From NCBI GenBank assembly GCA_947069175.1, contig CAMTDV010000003.1, positions 81,259,978-81,323,977 of the forward strand: a stretch of 64,000 nucleotides of DNA, read 5' to 3'. Position numbers and translations under genes: made by a program. The notes under the pieces were generated by a model. That model worked only from the letters and a program-made list of their open reading frames with translations. It did no database searches and had not been told where the DNA came from. This stretch comes from Scalesia atractyloides (lineage: Eukaryota; Streptophyta; Magnoliopsida; Asterales; Asteraceae). Positions 1-12,437 of the stretch are shown in pieces; the stretch's first letter is position 1, and each line of letters begins with the position of its first letter.

Positions 1-333
1 TCCATAATAAAGATAACAAGAGATCAATAATCAATGTTTTTCTAACAAGGTTCACTCGCCAACTTATGTTGACCCAAAAACCCCCATTTTTACACATGAT
101 ACAGGTGATCCAGCTGCAGCAAGAAACACATAGGATGGCTTAGAAGAATAAACTGGTTTAGACTTTGGATTGTTTAGTTGATTATCTTTCTTTGTAATTG
201 TATGAACATGTTTGGAATATTGAGGATGTAATTTTGAATTTAATAAATATGAACATATTAGTAAATATCATGAGCTTTGGTGATAACCCAATTATGCCCC
301 GACTCTGATTCCGCTGCGGGTCGGGGTGTGACA
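1..333 (+). repeat. E1 5' LTR, 3' end only
   Basis: Aligns with 8119-8452 with one single-base indel and one substitution that I can see. It ends in TGTGACA and is followed three bases later by a tRNA-Met primer-binding site, so it is the tail of the upstream LTR of the plus-strand element E1. The rest lies before the window. Confidence 0.95.
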
Positions 334-336
334 GAT

Positions 337-350
337 TGGTATCAGAGCCA
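337..350 (+). other. E1 primer-binding site (initiator tRNA-Met)
   Basis: TGGTATCAGAGCCA is complementary to the 3' end of plant initiator tRNA-Met, the usual primer of Tekay/Del-type chromoviruses. It sits just inside the 5' LTR. Confidence 0.93.
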
Positions 351-1134
351 TGACTATAGGGATACAGGATAGGTTATTAGACCCTTAGAGCCTATACTAT
401 AGTTGATTAGAATTTTTTTGTGTTACATGCAAAATTCATGATGCTTATATGTTTTTATGTTTAATGTTACATTCAATGTTATTCAAGCATGCTCATAAGT
501 ACATATTATTATACAATGCCTATCATGAATCATATTCTCATAACATATCATATCCATGAGAGCACACACCACATCACATCCATGATTTTTTGCAATGATT
601 TTTGTATTTTCAAATCACATCAAAGTGATATCTCATGACGGGCATGTAGTAACTGGAAGGGTACAAGTACCGATAGTCGGAACGTCCTGTCTAGGCTTGG
701 CATTCGTATAAATCCAAAATAAAGGACCATTTTGCCTACCTGGGGACCAACGATGAGAGTACAAAGTACCTATTAGGCCAAAGCATGCTATACCAAACGT
801 CGTGTGAGCTAACCCCACTTTGAGTTGTCATTGTGTCTACACCTGGACACCTTCTGACCATACATCGTAAACATATTTCATGGTTTTCATTTGGGTGATG
901 CGAGTGTTAAACCGCCAATACCAATGTCAATCCTACCAAGCCAATAGTCATGGGGGCCCACATGACTATACAGGTGAAGGTATGGGGGACATTTGAGGCC
1001 CAACATGAGCAAACCCAAGACATCCTATGGATGTAGTTGCATTATTGATGTTTATGTTATTTTTATCTTTTTAAGACACATGACACCTAAAAAGACTCCA
1101 TAAACTCACAATCTTCTTATGTATATTCCTGTAG
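351..1134 (+). other. E1 untranslated leader with conserved block 637-788
   Basis: This is the leader between PBS and gag, with no credible gene. Positions 637-788 are nearly identical, in matching orientation relative to the element, to 36711-36861 (E2), 58029-58178 (E3) and 61104-61253. The flanking leader sequence is more variable. Such a block could be a packaging, dimerisation or translation signal; that role is inferred. Confidence 0.8.
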
Positions 1135-2200
1135 ATGTCGGCTAGGCAACAACGAGGAGGTAGAAGATCAGGAAGGTCACACGAACGCTTGGCCACTCAA
1201 ATCGCAAAACAAATGGCCGCGGTGCTTCCTGACATTGTGGTTCAAGTACAACAAGCTCTCGCCACAAATCCCATCAATCCTCCCCAGCAAGAAGACTAGA
1301 ACATCGGCAACCCTCCTACCAAAAAGTGCTCATATAAACATTTCAAGTCTTGCGATCCTCCGAAATTTGAAGGGACCGAAGGTGTCACTGCTCTCCTCCA
1401 CTGATTTGAGGAAATGGAAAACACCTTCCTCAACTGCGATTGTCCCGAGGATCGCAAGGTACGATACGCAACCGGGAGACTATTTGGGGTAGCTCTTACC
1501 TGGTGGAATACTGAAAAGGGTAAGAGAGGAATCGAAGATGCAATGGCCTTAACGTGTTAAGGGAATCATGACGAGACGCTTCTGTCCTAGAAGTGAGATC
1601 AAAAAGTTAGAGGATGAATTTCATTCGTTGAAACAAAAGGAGTGAGATCATACTTCCTACAACAAGAGGTTTTTAGAGTTGAACCAAATGGTCCCTAACT
1701 TGTTCACCCCAGTTTACCGCTTAGTCGAACACTATATTCGAGGTCTTCCCTAGAAAATTCAAGACTCAGTTCTCAGCACTTCGCCAGCAACACTTGAAGC
1801 TGCTATGGAACTAGCTACTGAGCTTACCGAGAATCGAATTCGCAACGGTAAATTTAAAGATGAGAAAAAGAAAGCCCCCGTTGAGGGCCAAACTTCAAAC
1901 CATTCCACCTCCTCCTCTAAGTTTGCTAACAAGAGGAAACGTAACACCAGAAACTTCGCTGTCACACAAACAAATTTCCATATCCCTGCTGCACCCATTA
2001 CCCAAGTTGCCCTCTCACCTGCAACATATAAAAGGCCATACTCCGGCCCTTACCCAAAATGCAACCGTTGCCAATACCATCACTTTCCTGATCATCCCTG
2101 CCAACATTGCACCGGCTGTGGTCGCGCAGGTCACACCGTTCAAACCTGTCGCATAGGACGAACCGTCACCAGCCCTCAACCCAAACCCACCATCAGATAA
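1135..2200 (+). pseudogene. gag: E1 gag, broken (Ty3/gypsy Gag with CCHC knuckle)
   Basis: The ATG at 1135 opens a Gag related to that of E2 (minus strand, 36361-35294). It forms the virus-like particle and binds RNA. In-frame stops are seen at 1297-1299 (CAG to TAG relative to E2) and 1402-1404 (TGG to TGA). A roughly 8-nt net deletion near 1555 brings in TAA at 1558. Further stops occur near 1643 and 1751 in the resumed frame. The C-terminal part from about 1800 is open and carries one CCHC zinc knuckle (CTGCGRAGHTVQTC, about 2108-2150). The last codon TAA at 2198-2200 overlaps the ATG of the next ORF. It cannot make a full Gag. Confidence 0.9.
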
Positions 2201-5200
2201 TGGGTCAAGCCCAAAAACCTCTACTACTACAACCTACCCAACATGTAGCCCAATCCTACTACCAACCCAACTATCCCATGGTGCAACCTATGCGGGCTTG
2301 TTACAATTGTGGAGACCCAAACCACTTTAGAAACACTTGTCCACGCTTGGTGAACATTATACATGCTCAAGCTCAAGCAAATCCGGTGAATCAAGCTAAC
2401 CAAGCTCCTCCACCTGCTAGAGGAAGAGCATTCAACATCAACGCCAATCAAGCTAGGGCCGACAACAATGTGGTTAACGGTACGTTTCTCATCAATGGTA
2501 GTTATGCAACCATGTTATTCGATACTGGCGCGGATAAAAGTTTTGTGTCCTTAGAGTTTGAACCCATCCTCACCCAAACTCGTGATAAACTCATGGAACC
2601 CATAACAGTAGAAGTTGCTGACGGAAAACCGGTCTCATTAAACTCTATTACGCAATTGTACTCTCACATTAAACGATCACGATTTTCCAGTTGACCTCAT
2701 TCCTATGAAGTTGGGAAGCTTTGACATTATAATTGGTATGGACTGGCTTAGCCAACATCATACTGAAGTTGTATGCCGTGAAAAGTTTATACGCATTCCT
2801 CTTACAAACGGTCAGACTCTACGAATCTTTGGAGAAACCCCATCGAAAGGGCTCAAATTAATGTCCTGTCTTCAAGCCCGAAAATATCTCCGCAAGAATT
2901 ATGTCGCATTTTTAACTCATGTCGTCAAAAAGGGAACCAAGGAGAAGAAACTTGAAGACATCCCAGTAGTAAAAGATTTTCCGCAAGTTTTTCCTGACGA
3001 CATTTCAGGACTTCCTCCCGTGAGAGAAGTCGAATTCCGCATTGATCTTATACCTGGAGCTACACCAGTTGCAAAATCTCCTTATAGGTTAGCCCCCTCC
3101 GAAATGCAAGAGCTAGCCAGTCAATTGCAAGAGTTGACTGACAAAGGATTCATACGTCCTAGCTCCTCGCCTTGGGGTGCACCTGTCCTTTTTGTGAAGA
3201 AGAAAGATGGAACGTTTCACATGTGCATCGACTACAGAGAACTCAACAAGTTAACGATCAAGAACCGCTACCCATTACCTCGCATTGATGATCTTCTTGA
3301 CCAACTTCAAGGCGCCAGCTGTTTTTCAAAAATCGACCTTCGTTCTGGTTATCATCAACTCAGAGTACATGAAGAAGACGTCCCAAAGACCGCCTTCCGA
3401 ACTCGTTATGGTCATTATGAATTCATGGTCATGCCATTTGGTTTAACCAACGCTCCAGCTGTCTTCATGGATCTAATGAACAGAGTCTGCAAACCCTATC
3501 TCGATCGCTTTGTTATAGTCTTCATCGACGACATCCTCATCTACTCAAAGTCTAAGTCTGATCATGAACGACACCTTCCACTCATCCTTACACTCTTAGG
3601 GAATGAGAAGCTCTACGCCAAATTCTCCAAATGCGAATTCTGGTTAAAAGAGGTACAATTCCTTGGACATGTCGTCAATGACAAGGGAATACATGTCGAC
3701 CCCTCAAAGATCAAAGCAGTACAAGAATGGCAAGCGCCACGTACACCTACCGAAGTAAGATCATTTCTTGGTTTGGCTGGTTATTATCGCCATTTCATTG
3801 CAAATTTCTCTCGTATTGCTGTACCACTCACGGCTTTAACTCATAAAGGAAAACCCTTCGTATGGGGACCCAAACAAGAAGAAACCTTCCAAACCCTTAA
3901 ACAAAAACTCTGTGACGCACCTATCCTCACTCTTCCTGAAGGTTGTGATGACTTCGTGGTTTATTGCGACGCGTCAGGGCAAGGACTAGGCTGTGTTCTA
4001 ATGCAAAGAGGAAAGGTGATAGCTTATGCTTCTAGGCAACTCAAAACTCATGAGAAGAACTACAGCACCCACGACCTAGAACTTGGAGCCGTTGTGTTCG
4101 CTCTTAAGATATGGAGACATTATCTCTACGGTACTAAGTGTGAAATATACACTGACCACAAGAGTCTTCAACATATCTTCAATCAAAAGGAGTTAAACAT
4201 GAGGCAACGAAGATGGGTCGAACTTCTTAATGACTATGACTGTGAAATTCGGTATCACCCTGGCAAGGCAAATGTGGTGGCCGATGCACTCAGTCGAAAG
4301 GGTTAAGCGAACTCCATTCGTCTTCTATGTTCGCAAATCATAACCGACATCAAAGATCAAATTCGAGAAGCCCAACATGTTTCAGTAACGGAAGACGACG
4401 TACGAAAGGAGCTGTCCTGTGGAGCTGAACTTAAAATTGAAACTAAATCCGACGGTATTCTGTACTATCTAGATCGCATATGGATTCCTGACCACAACAA
4501 CCTTCGTGAATTCCTTATGAATGAGGCACACAAAACACGATACTCTATACACCCAGGAGCTGACAAGATGTATCAAGACCTTCGATACACCTACTGGTGG
4601 CCTGGAATGAAAAAGGATATTGCTGTTTTTGTTTACAAATGCCTTACATGTTCCAAGGTAAAAGCTGAACATCAAAGACCCTCAGGACTTCTAGTCCAAC
4701 CTGAAATACCTGTATGGAAGTGGGAAAACATAACCATGGACTTCATTACCGGGTTACCTCGCACTTCTGGTGGGTATGACACTATATGGGTAATCATTGA
4801 TCGTCTTACAAAATCAGCTCACTTCATTCCGATCCGCGAAGATTTCAAGAAAGAGAAGTTAGCTCGTATCTACATCAGCGAAATCGTAAGCCGTCATGGT
4901 GTACCGTTAAGCATTATTTCAGATCGTGATGGTCGTTTCACTTCACGAACATGGCAAGCCGTACAAGCCGCTTTGGGTACACGATTAGACCTCAGTACCG
5001 CTTATCATCCTCAAACTGATGGACAATCTGAACGCACCATTCAAACTCTTGAAGATATGCTTCGAGCATGTGTAATAGACTTCAAGGGAAATTGGGACGC
5101 TCATCTACCATTAGTTGAATTTTCGTACAACAACAGCTATCATTCAAGTATCGGCATGGCACCTTTCGAAGCTTTATATGGTCGTAAGTGCCGATCTCCA

Positions 5201-5791
5201 GTATGTTGGCACGAAATTGGAGAAGCTCAAATTACCGGTCCAGAATTGATTCAAGAAACCACAGACAAGATCCATCAAATTTGAAACAATCTTCTAGCGG
5301 CTCAAAGTCGTCAAAAGAGTTATGCAGATAAACGACGACAGCCTTTGGAGTTTAACATTGGTGATCATGTACTTTTAAAAGTATCACCGTGGAAGGGAGT
5401 AGTTCGTTTTGGCCAGAAAGGCAAGCTAGCACCACGCTACGTAGGACCTTTCAAGATACTCGAAAGAGTAGGACCTGTAGCATACAAGCTTGATCTACCA
5501 GAAGAACTCAACAGAATTCACCCCACATTCCACGTATCAAACTTAAAGAAGTGCCTCGCCGATGAAAACCTCCATATTCCCCTGGAAGATATTCAGATTG
5601 ATGAATCTATGCATTTCATTGAAAGACCAGTAGAGATCATGGACTTCGGAGAAAAACGTTTAAGACGGAGTCGTATTCCAATTGTTAGGGTACGCTGGGA
5701 GTCGAGACGGGGACCTGAGTTTACTTGGGAACGTGAAGACTCAATGCGCGAAAAATACCCGCATCTTTTTCCTGTTACCACTACTACTTAA
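2200..5791 (+). pseudogene. pol: E1 pol, broken (CCHC-protease-RT-RNase H-integrase)
   Basis: Order: a second CCHC knuckle (CYNCGDPNHFRNTC, about 2302-2343), aspartic protease (LFDTGADKSF, about 2515), reverse transcriptase with FIDD active site (about 3520), RNase H (CDASGQGLGC, about 3965; YTDHKSLQ), integrase HHCC zinc domain (about 4520-4660), DDE core with D in TMDF (about 4738), D in SDRDG (about 4920) and E in QSERT (about 5025), then a C-terminal chromodomain-like tail ending REKYPHLFP. This order and the tail fit Tekay/Del chromoviruses. Breaks relative to E2: a 2-nt deletion near 2650 shifts the frame, TAA at 4304-4306 ends the ORF after RNase H, and TGA at 5282-5284 (CGA to TGA) cuts the integrase. 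The start at 2200 is the ATG overlapping the gag stop. Confidence 0.92.
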
Positions 5792-5810
5792 ATTTCGGGA
5801 TGAAATTTCT

Positions 5811-5822
5811 AAAAGTAGGGGA
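5811..5822 (+). other. E1 polypurine tract
   Basis: AAAAGTAGGGGA lies immediately before the 3' LTR start TGTAACA. This is the expected position of the plus-strand priming PPT, and the same tract is found at the other elements. Confidence 0.88.
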
Positions 5823-6009
5823 TACTGTAACATTTGTCAAAAAACGGGTTTTTCCAAACCCGCTTAATTTGTAATCGAACATCAAGTTATAAATTTTTCG
5901 TTGCGTATTTATGTTTATTTTAATTTTAAACGATGCATAATTAATAAACAAATTAGAATTTAAAAACTATAATTAATAAAAAGTGAAAATAAAATAAATA
6001 AAAAAAACC

Positions 6010-6090
6010 GGCTGCAGGGATTCGAACCCGGGTCAGCCGGGTGAGCCTCAAGGTTTAACTCGCGCACATATAACCACTCCGCCACTTGAT
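6010..6090 (-). other. tRNA-like module, antisense in E1 LTR
   Basis: Read on the minus strand it has a GTGGCGGAGTGGTTA segment (A-box/D-arm-like, Ser/Leu tRNA style) and a GGGTTCGAATCCC B box about 45 bases downstream. The same module, in the same antisense orientation relative to the element, is in both E2 LTRs. I cannot draw a full cloverleaf, so it is tRNA-like rather than a tRNA gene. Confidence 0.7.
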
Positions 6091-6917
6091 GTTTTTGTGA
6101 GTTCTAGGAAACAATTAAAACATAACTTCAATCTTGAATCAACCTGTTTACGCCAACTGAAACCGTTATCGGCTTCCAAACGTCCAGGACTGTTGAGTGC
6201 TCGCGGATTTCTGATTATAACCGATAAACCGACATTTTTAATCAATTCAGTCTTGAATGGACTTGAATTCATGTGATGATCGGTTTTAATAACCGAAAAC
6301 CTTCACTTTCTGAATTAATCCATCAAAATCACCATCTCGCGACTCACTAGCATTCACAGAACTTCTAATTTCACTTTTACTCTAATTTCTGATCGTCGGA
6401 ATAGCTTTTTGAACTCGCCGGACTTTCGCCGGAAAACCGTGTCTTCCAACAAAACAGTAAGTTTCTCAAATCTTCAATCTTATATCAGTTGTTAGGCCTT
6501 TACTAACTCAAACCCTTCTATCAGAATCAGTTCTAGGCGACGATATCGGATAATCATCACTCGCCGGAAAACTTCTGAAAACTTCTAGAGTTCGCTGTGA
6601 AATGGTATAAACCTTTAAACCTTCTGGTAACTTTTGTTTAGTACTTCAATTCCACATCTAGCTAATCAAAACTGCTAATTGGTCCGCTCAGACGAAGTTC
6701 ATAAAAACAGAGCCGACGACTTCGCCGGAGTTCTGAGAAAGATCATTTTTCCGGTATGTTTACTCCCAAAATCTTCCCTGTCCATTTCATTTTAATCACT
6801 TAAATGTTTGTCAATCGAATTAATCAAGATCAGTAGGGTAATCGTTGTCTGTGATATTGTAACGAAGAAGATGAAGTTAGTTTGTATATAAGTTTAATAT
6901 AAATTGGATTATATCTC

Positions 6918-7330
6918 GGGTTAGACACACAGTCCAGCGGTGGACTTTGTGCAAACATTTATCACACGCCGCGAGTTCGATCCTTGACACAAACTCATTC
7001 TCTGTAATAAAGATGTTTCCTTTTTAACTGAACTGGATTAACTCAATGAAGATGTTAAGTATAATAAAAATCAGTATATTAACCAGGTTAGACACACAGT
7101 CCAGCGGTGGACTGTGTGCAACACTAACCCACAGGTCCCGGGTTCGAGACCTGTTACGCACGCCGGTTCGATGATTAAAAATCCTTTTTAGAAATAAAAG
7201 AATTTTGAATAAACTAAAACAGTATATAAATATAATTAAAAACAGAATTATTTCGGGTTAGACACGTAGCTCAGTTGGTAGAGCTGCGTGCATGCGTACG
7301 GGAGGTCACGAGTTCGAACCTCACTCAGTG
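6918..7330 (+). repeat. array of three sense tRNA-like modules in E1 LTR
   Basis: Three units start with GGTTAGACAC at about 6918, 7087 and 7256, spaced about 170 bp. Each has a palindromic D-arm-like hairpin (CAGTCCA/TGGACTG in the first two, although the first extends less perfectly; AGCTC/GAGCT in the third). A B box follows (GAGTTCGATCC 6973, GGGTTCGAGAC 7140, GAGTTCGAACC 7310). The third has a near-canonical D arm TAGCTCAGTTGGTAGAGC. AT-rich spacers separate them. Pol III promoter activity is possible but inferred. Confidence 0.75.
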
Positions 7331-7840
7331 CAAACATTATAAACGACCGAACCGGTCAACAAGTCAAAGTCAAAAAGTCAACGGTCAAACCCAGAAAAAG
7401 TCAACATTTTTTTATAGTTTTATTTATTTATTTAACTCAAAAATCAATTAAAAATACTTAAAAATAATGTTTTTAAAGTTAGAAAATAGCCTTAAACTCA
7501 CAAAAATTTATCTAAAAATCCTATCAAAATTATTAATAAAATCCACTCATTTACCATACCTTTCGTTATTATTTAGGTCAGTTAATCCTCGTCGATCAAC
7601 CCTCTAAACTCGTGCGCATTTCAACATCTTCAACCGAACGCACCCAATGTGAGTGAATCTCTACAAATTCCCCGTTTTAATCACATTTTTGGGGTGTATC
7701 ATGTGTCTTATTATTTATTATATTTAAACTATTGTGCATCCATCATATCCATGAACAAATGTGTATTCAACATGTATCAAGCTGTTTGTGTGGTTATTGT
7801 TTAGATTAAATTTATCATTTTTAGTACATACATTATCATA

Positions 7841-8015
7841 GGCCGCCGCTCCCCATTACATATGAGCGTTGAGCTGTTCCCCATTACATTATGAGCGTGA
7901 ACTAGGCGTTGCCAACATGCGATCGGCTCCGTTTGATTGAGCCTTGATCGCACAGACATTTATCATAGGCCGTCCGTTCCCCATTACCTATGAGCGTGAA
8001 CGTGACGTTGCCAAC
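7841..8015 (+). repeat. LTR repeat block with GGCTC/GAGCC hairpin
   Basis: Short direct repeats (CCCCATTAC…TGAGCG, GTTGCCAACAT) surround an inverted motif at 7921-7949, GATCGGCTCC…GAGCCTTGATC. The inverted motif recurs at 29836, 29894, 37601, 37660, 53555, 58960, 62076 and 62139 in the other LTRs. Confidence 0.75.
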
Positions 8016-8452
8016 ATATACAGTTTCATTCATGTTATATATTCATGCAAGTTGGTTTGTTATTGTATGTTATTGTATGATTATTTACGTTTGCTCACAT
8101 ATGATTATTGCACAATTTTCCATAATAAAGATAACAAGAGATCAATAATCAATGTTTTTCTAACAAGGTTCACTCGCCAACTTATGTTGACCCAAAAACC
8201 CCCATTTTTACACATGATACAGGTGATCCAGCTGCAGCAAGAAACACATAGGATGGCTTAGAAGAATAAACTGGTTTAGACTTTGGATTGTTTAGTTGAT
8301 TATCTTTCTTTGTAATTGTATGAACATGTTTGGAATATTGAGGATGTAATTTTGAATTTAATAAATATGAAACATATTAGTAAATATCATGAGATTTGGT
8401 GATAACCCAATTATGCCCCGACTCTGATTCCGCTGCGGGTCGGGGTGTGACA

Positions 8453-8620
8453 TCCTTGTTTAGGAATATTGTATGAAATAATTGGTGGAATTCCGATTTT
8501 ATTTTGTAGTTCTTGTTTTGGTGGGTTACTATCTTCTTCCCGGTATTTTTTCTAATGAAATGAGTTTTTCAAAAAGAAAAGTGAAGGAAAGGTTGGGTTA
8601 GGTTAAGTCATTCATGTAGG
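8453..8620. other. unassigned flank of E1
   Basis: A short non-repetitive stretch between E1 and the next repeat. I see no gene. Confidence 0.5.
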
Positions 8621-9243
8621 TAAAAATACCCGAGCCCGACGGGTATATTCGAAATCCGACACAAATGGGACGAATATACCCGATACCCGACGGGATTTGG
8701 GCCGGGTATGGGATCAATTTTAAAAATTTTCGCAGGTATAGGTCGGGGATGGGATTAGGAGATACCCGGCCCGATTACGCAAACAACATACCCATTTACC
8801 CGAACTATATACCTGATGTCTATTAGTGATTTATTTTAGTATGTTCATAATGTAAAAAAATAAAAAAAAATTAGTATATGTAATTGATAATAGTATTTAT
8901 ATTTTGTATGTTGTGAAGTGTATACATATAAGTGAATAAGTATTATAAAGTTATTATTAATTTATGATAAAACTTATATGTATATAATGTACATTTTTAA
9001 TTATAATAATTGTTGTATAAATATAATTATATAATAATTATAATAGTAAAAAATGTATTTGGAAATCCCAACATATATCTTTTAACAAACTATTGGGTAT
9101 ACCCGATAGTTGCGGGTATACCCGAAACCCGACGGGTAATTACCCGACAAATACCCAATAGGTATTGGGTCAAGTATGGAACACAATTTTACAACCGGGT
9201 ATGAGTATGAGATTACCAATACCCTCCCTGAACCCGACCCATT
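8621..9243. repeat. GGGTA/TACCC-rich interspersed repeat
   Basis: Both ends are full of ACCCGA/GGGTA words in loosely inverted arrangement (8625-8820 and 9095-9243) around an AT-rich centre. This fits a decayed terminal-inverted-repeat element. No coding sequence or exact termini were found. Confidence 0.5.
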
Positions 9244-10670
9244 TCCATCCTGTGAATAGTCTTAACAATTACATGACTATAATGATAAAAGAGTAAATTA
9301 TTTTTTGAGTCCTGTGTTTTACTGGTTTTAACCACTTGAGTCAAAAATCAAAAATTTTAACGCCCTGAGTACATTGTTGGTAAATTTATAATCGTTTAAG
9401 TCTAATTTTTTTAACTTTATTAACTCTTGTCAAAAGACCTCATGTCACACCCCGAATTTCCAACCCGAAATCCATACACCGGTGTGCCCGGGTGGGGAGT
9501 ATCGTGATGTCTGTTGATAACATCATTGTCAATTAAACACAGTACAGCGGAAGTTTGGAGTAAAATTACTATTACAAACCAAATGTTCGAAAATATAAAA
9601 TAATATACAAGCTTGTAATAGAAGATCCACAGGCGGATCGTAAATTGTACATGGAAAGAATATAAAACAGACTTTAGGCAGATTTAGGATTTGCAAGATC
9701 CTCTATCACTACCGAGCAGCTTCCGGCCTATTTCGTATTGTACCTGTAGTTTAGCCTTTGGATGATACGTCAGCTTACGCTGGTAAATACACCCAACTGA
9801 CTCATTTTGAAAAACTTTAAAATAGTTTTTAAGTGCAAAACAGCACAAAATCTTTTATTAACTTGGGAAAGTTGACCTTGCAACCTTGTATCAGATTCAC
9901 ATGTTTGTCAATACATAAAGGGCCCGGGACAGAAACCGAGACATGATTAAATACACACCACTCAGGTACTCACGAAGGCGTCATCCCCAACGTCTTGGGC
10001 ATATTGCATATGAGCATCAAAAGGTGTATGCCTACACCGCGTGCTAAAGTCGTGGCCAATAACTAATGTATTGAGCCGAGGATATCCAGGACACGGTAAT
10101 TTAACCCCCGATGTTTAAGTTATCAAACAAAACTGATTAAAACGAAATATGCGGGTTTACTAGCCACAAGCGGGCATTCAATTGACCCCATTTTGGACCA
10201 AGCGGTAATAATTTACCCGTATCCCAAGCCCGTATATGGAAAATAAGTCGAGAGTATTTACCTGAGCTAGTCTTCTTCTTTTATTTTTAAATAACTCAGC
10301 CGTATACAAAAGTACCAAGTGTAGACAACATTTACCGGGAAGGCTCTAGTCTGGATTATGGCATAAGCTAGCCAATAAAATACTAACGGTCTTATAAACC
10401 GAATAGTGTACATGATCATTACGTATATCGCTTGATTAAACGATGATCAGATAGAATGTAGTTTAATCCCGACAAGTACTTGACTTGTATAATATGGGCA
10501 AACTATAAACATTCTGGATTTTGAAACTTAAATGATAAGGTTAAACCCGTTTCGGTTAATTTTCGTAAAATAGTTACATACACGTAACCGTGCACATATT
10601 AGCGATATCGGGTAACCGGATTAGTCATGGACAAGTTCTATATGCCATTATACTTTAAATAAGTTAAGAT

Positions 10671-11500
10671 ATCAGTAGGATATCAACTTGTATGCCCGTT
10701 AAGGTTTTAAAATGAAACTATGCCTTTTAAGGGCACTTCGGTAATTATATGTCGTATAAAAGGAACTTGAATATATTTTAAGTTTATGATCATGAGTATT
10801 CTGGAAAATAATTTATTTATGATATAATATCAGTAGGATGTCAATTATATGTGTAAATTATCTTTTACGACCAAACTATGCACCGAAGGGGCATTTTGGT
10901 CATTTTACACATAGTTTATAAATTATTTGGGATTCTGAGTTTATAACATGTACCTATTGTAAATATGTTTAAAATAAGTTTTAAAATCAGTAGGTAACAA
11001 GTCTTGGTCCATTAATATGATTTAAAACCATACTATGCGCCGAAACGGCGCTTGTGTCGTAAAATGACGTTTTATGCGATGTTTAATGAAAACCGACATT
11101 AGAGTCAGATTAAAATGTCTTAAATATGTTATTTAATACAACATATCAGTAGGTAATTGATTTACCTTGAAAAGATTTGATGAAAACCATTTTATAAGCC
11201 ATAAGGGCTAAAACCGTCATTTATTGACATAGTTTAAGGACCTGTTTGAAAACTCAGTTTATAACTTGGTTTAACATCCCAAATAATCCTACTTATAATA
11301 TTACATCAGTAGGAAACTCATTTTCAAGTTTTTTATCATTAAAACCTTGATTTATGTAAAAAGAGCATTTTGGTCAAAGATGGCATAATTATGAAACTTG
11401 CGCATAAACTTGGATTCTGATTATGATCATGTAATATAACCTCAGAGGGTTATTCTACATTATATTATGATCATAATGAAACTTTAGATCAGTAGGTAAC
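10671..11500. repeat. degenerate tandem repeat of about 158 bp in solo LTR
   Basis: The words ATCAGTAGG(A/T) recur at 10671, about 10830, 10988, 11145, 11304 and 11488. They are followed by related text with motifs like ACTATGC and GGGC…TTTTGG. Spacing is 157-160 bp except the last, at about 184. Confidence 0.75.
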
Positions 11501-12437
11501 TAATCTAAATCGGGTCAGAATCGAAAGTCAAAGCAGAAGTCAAACTTCACGACTTTCGGTTGCGAACCGACCCTAGAACTGAAATTGACGAACCAAACAT
11601 GTTCTTACATGTTCTAATAATTATTACCAACTTGTTTAAGTGTCAAAACAGGTTTCATAACATATATAAGATCATTTTATGATTTTTCCGAAAAATGACG
11701 TGTTTGACTTTTTAATATCATAACTTTGACCCGTCAATTGGTCTAGCAAACGTGATCTTCAGGAGGTTCCCTTTATAGGGATTAACACCTACCTTATTAC
11801 GATCACTTAGCCATGTTTATTTCGAACAATGGCTGGACCATAATGGCCTTAACCGAAAGTCAAAGCGTTTTCTGTAAAACGCTTGACTTTTGGCTATAAA
11901 AGCCTATAAACGAAAATACAAGAGCAAGGAACACTTACAAGAGGCTCCTACAATACAAGAGAACTAAGTTGGATGCTCCTTTCAGCTAGGAACTTCCAGA
12001 GGAGTGAGAAGAGTTATGATTTAGAAAGGTGGAAGTTGGAATGAAGCACTTGAACACCTATTTATAGTTGAAGAGCTCAAAGGAGGTGAAGCCAGGTGTT
12101 TAGGGGTGTAAGAGGAAGCTTACAAGTATCCCAAAACGTAGCATAGCTGATTACAAGTCCATTGTTTCGAATTAATGGTTTTGTGGAGTTTTGCTTGGCT
12201 GCCAAAAAAACTTTCTGCAGCAGACCTGTTCTCGCGCCCCCCGAGAGACCTAGGCCTGGTCTCTCGCGGCCCGCGACCGCTTTAAGGCCACTTTCAAAGT
12301 TTGACACTTTAGCCCCTTAACTTTAAAAAGCTTCTAAAAATTTTTAAACACCTTTTTGGCACTTTTAGCCCTCCGTAGCCAATACTTGGCATACCCGGGA
12401 TTTGCCCGGACATTATCGAGCTCTCGGTTCGTTAAAA

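Larger units (their letters stand above)
5826..8452 (+). repeat. E1 3' LTR (2.63 kb)
   Basis: The LTR runs from TGTAACA to TGTGACA and is preceded by a PPT. Its last 334 bases match the 5' LTR fragment at the window start. It begins with a CGGGTTT/AAACCCG hairpin about 20 bases in (5845-5862). It then carries one antisense and three sense tRNA-like modules, and later GGCTCC/GAGCC hairpin motifs. The target duplication cannot be checked because the upstream end is outside the window; the downstream flank starts TCCTT. Confidence 0.93.

Noticed and set aside
6010..7330. Functional tRNA genes in the E1 LTR
   Set aside because: A and B boxes and hairpins are present, but acceptor and anticodon stems do not form convincingly by eye, so they are called tRNA-like only.
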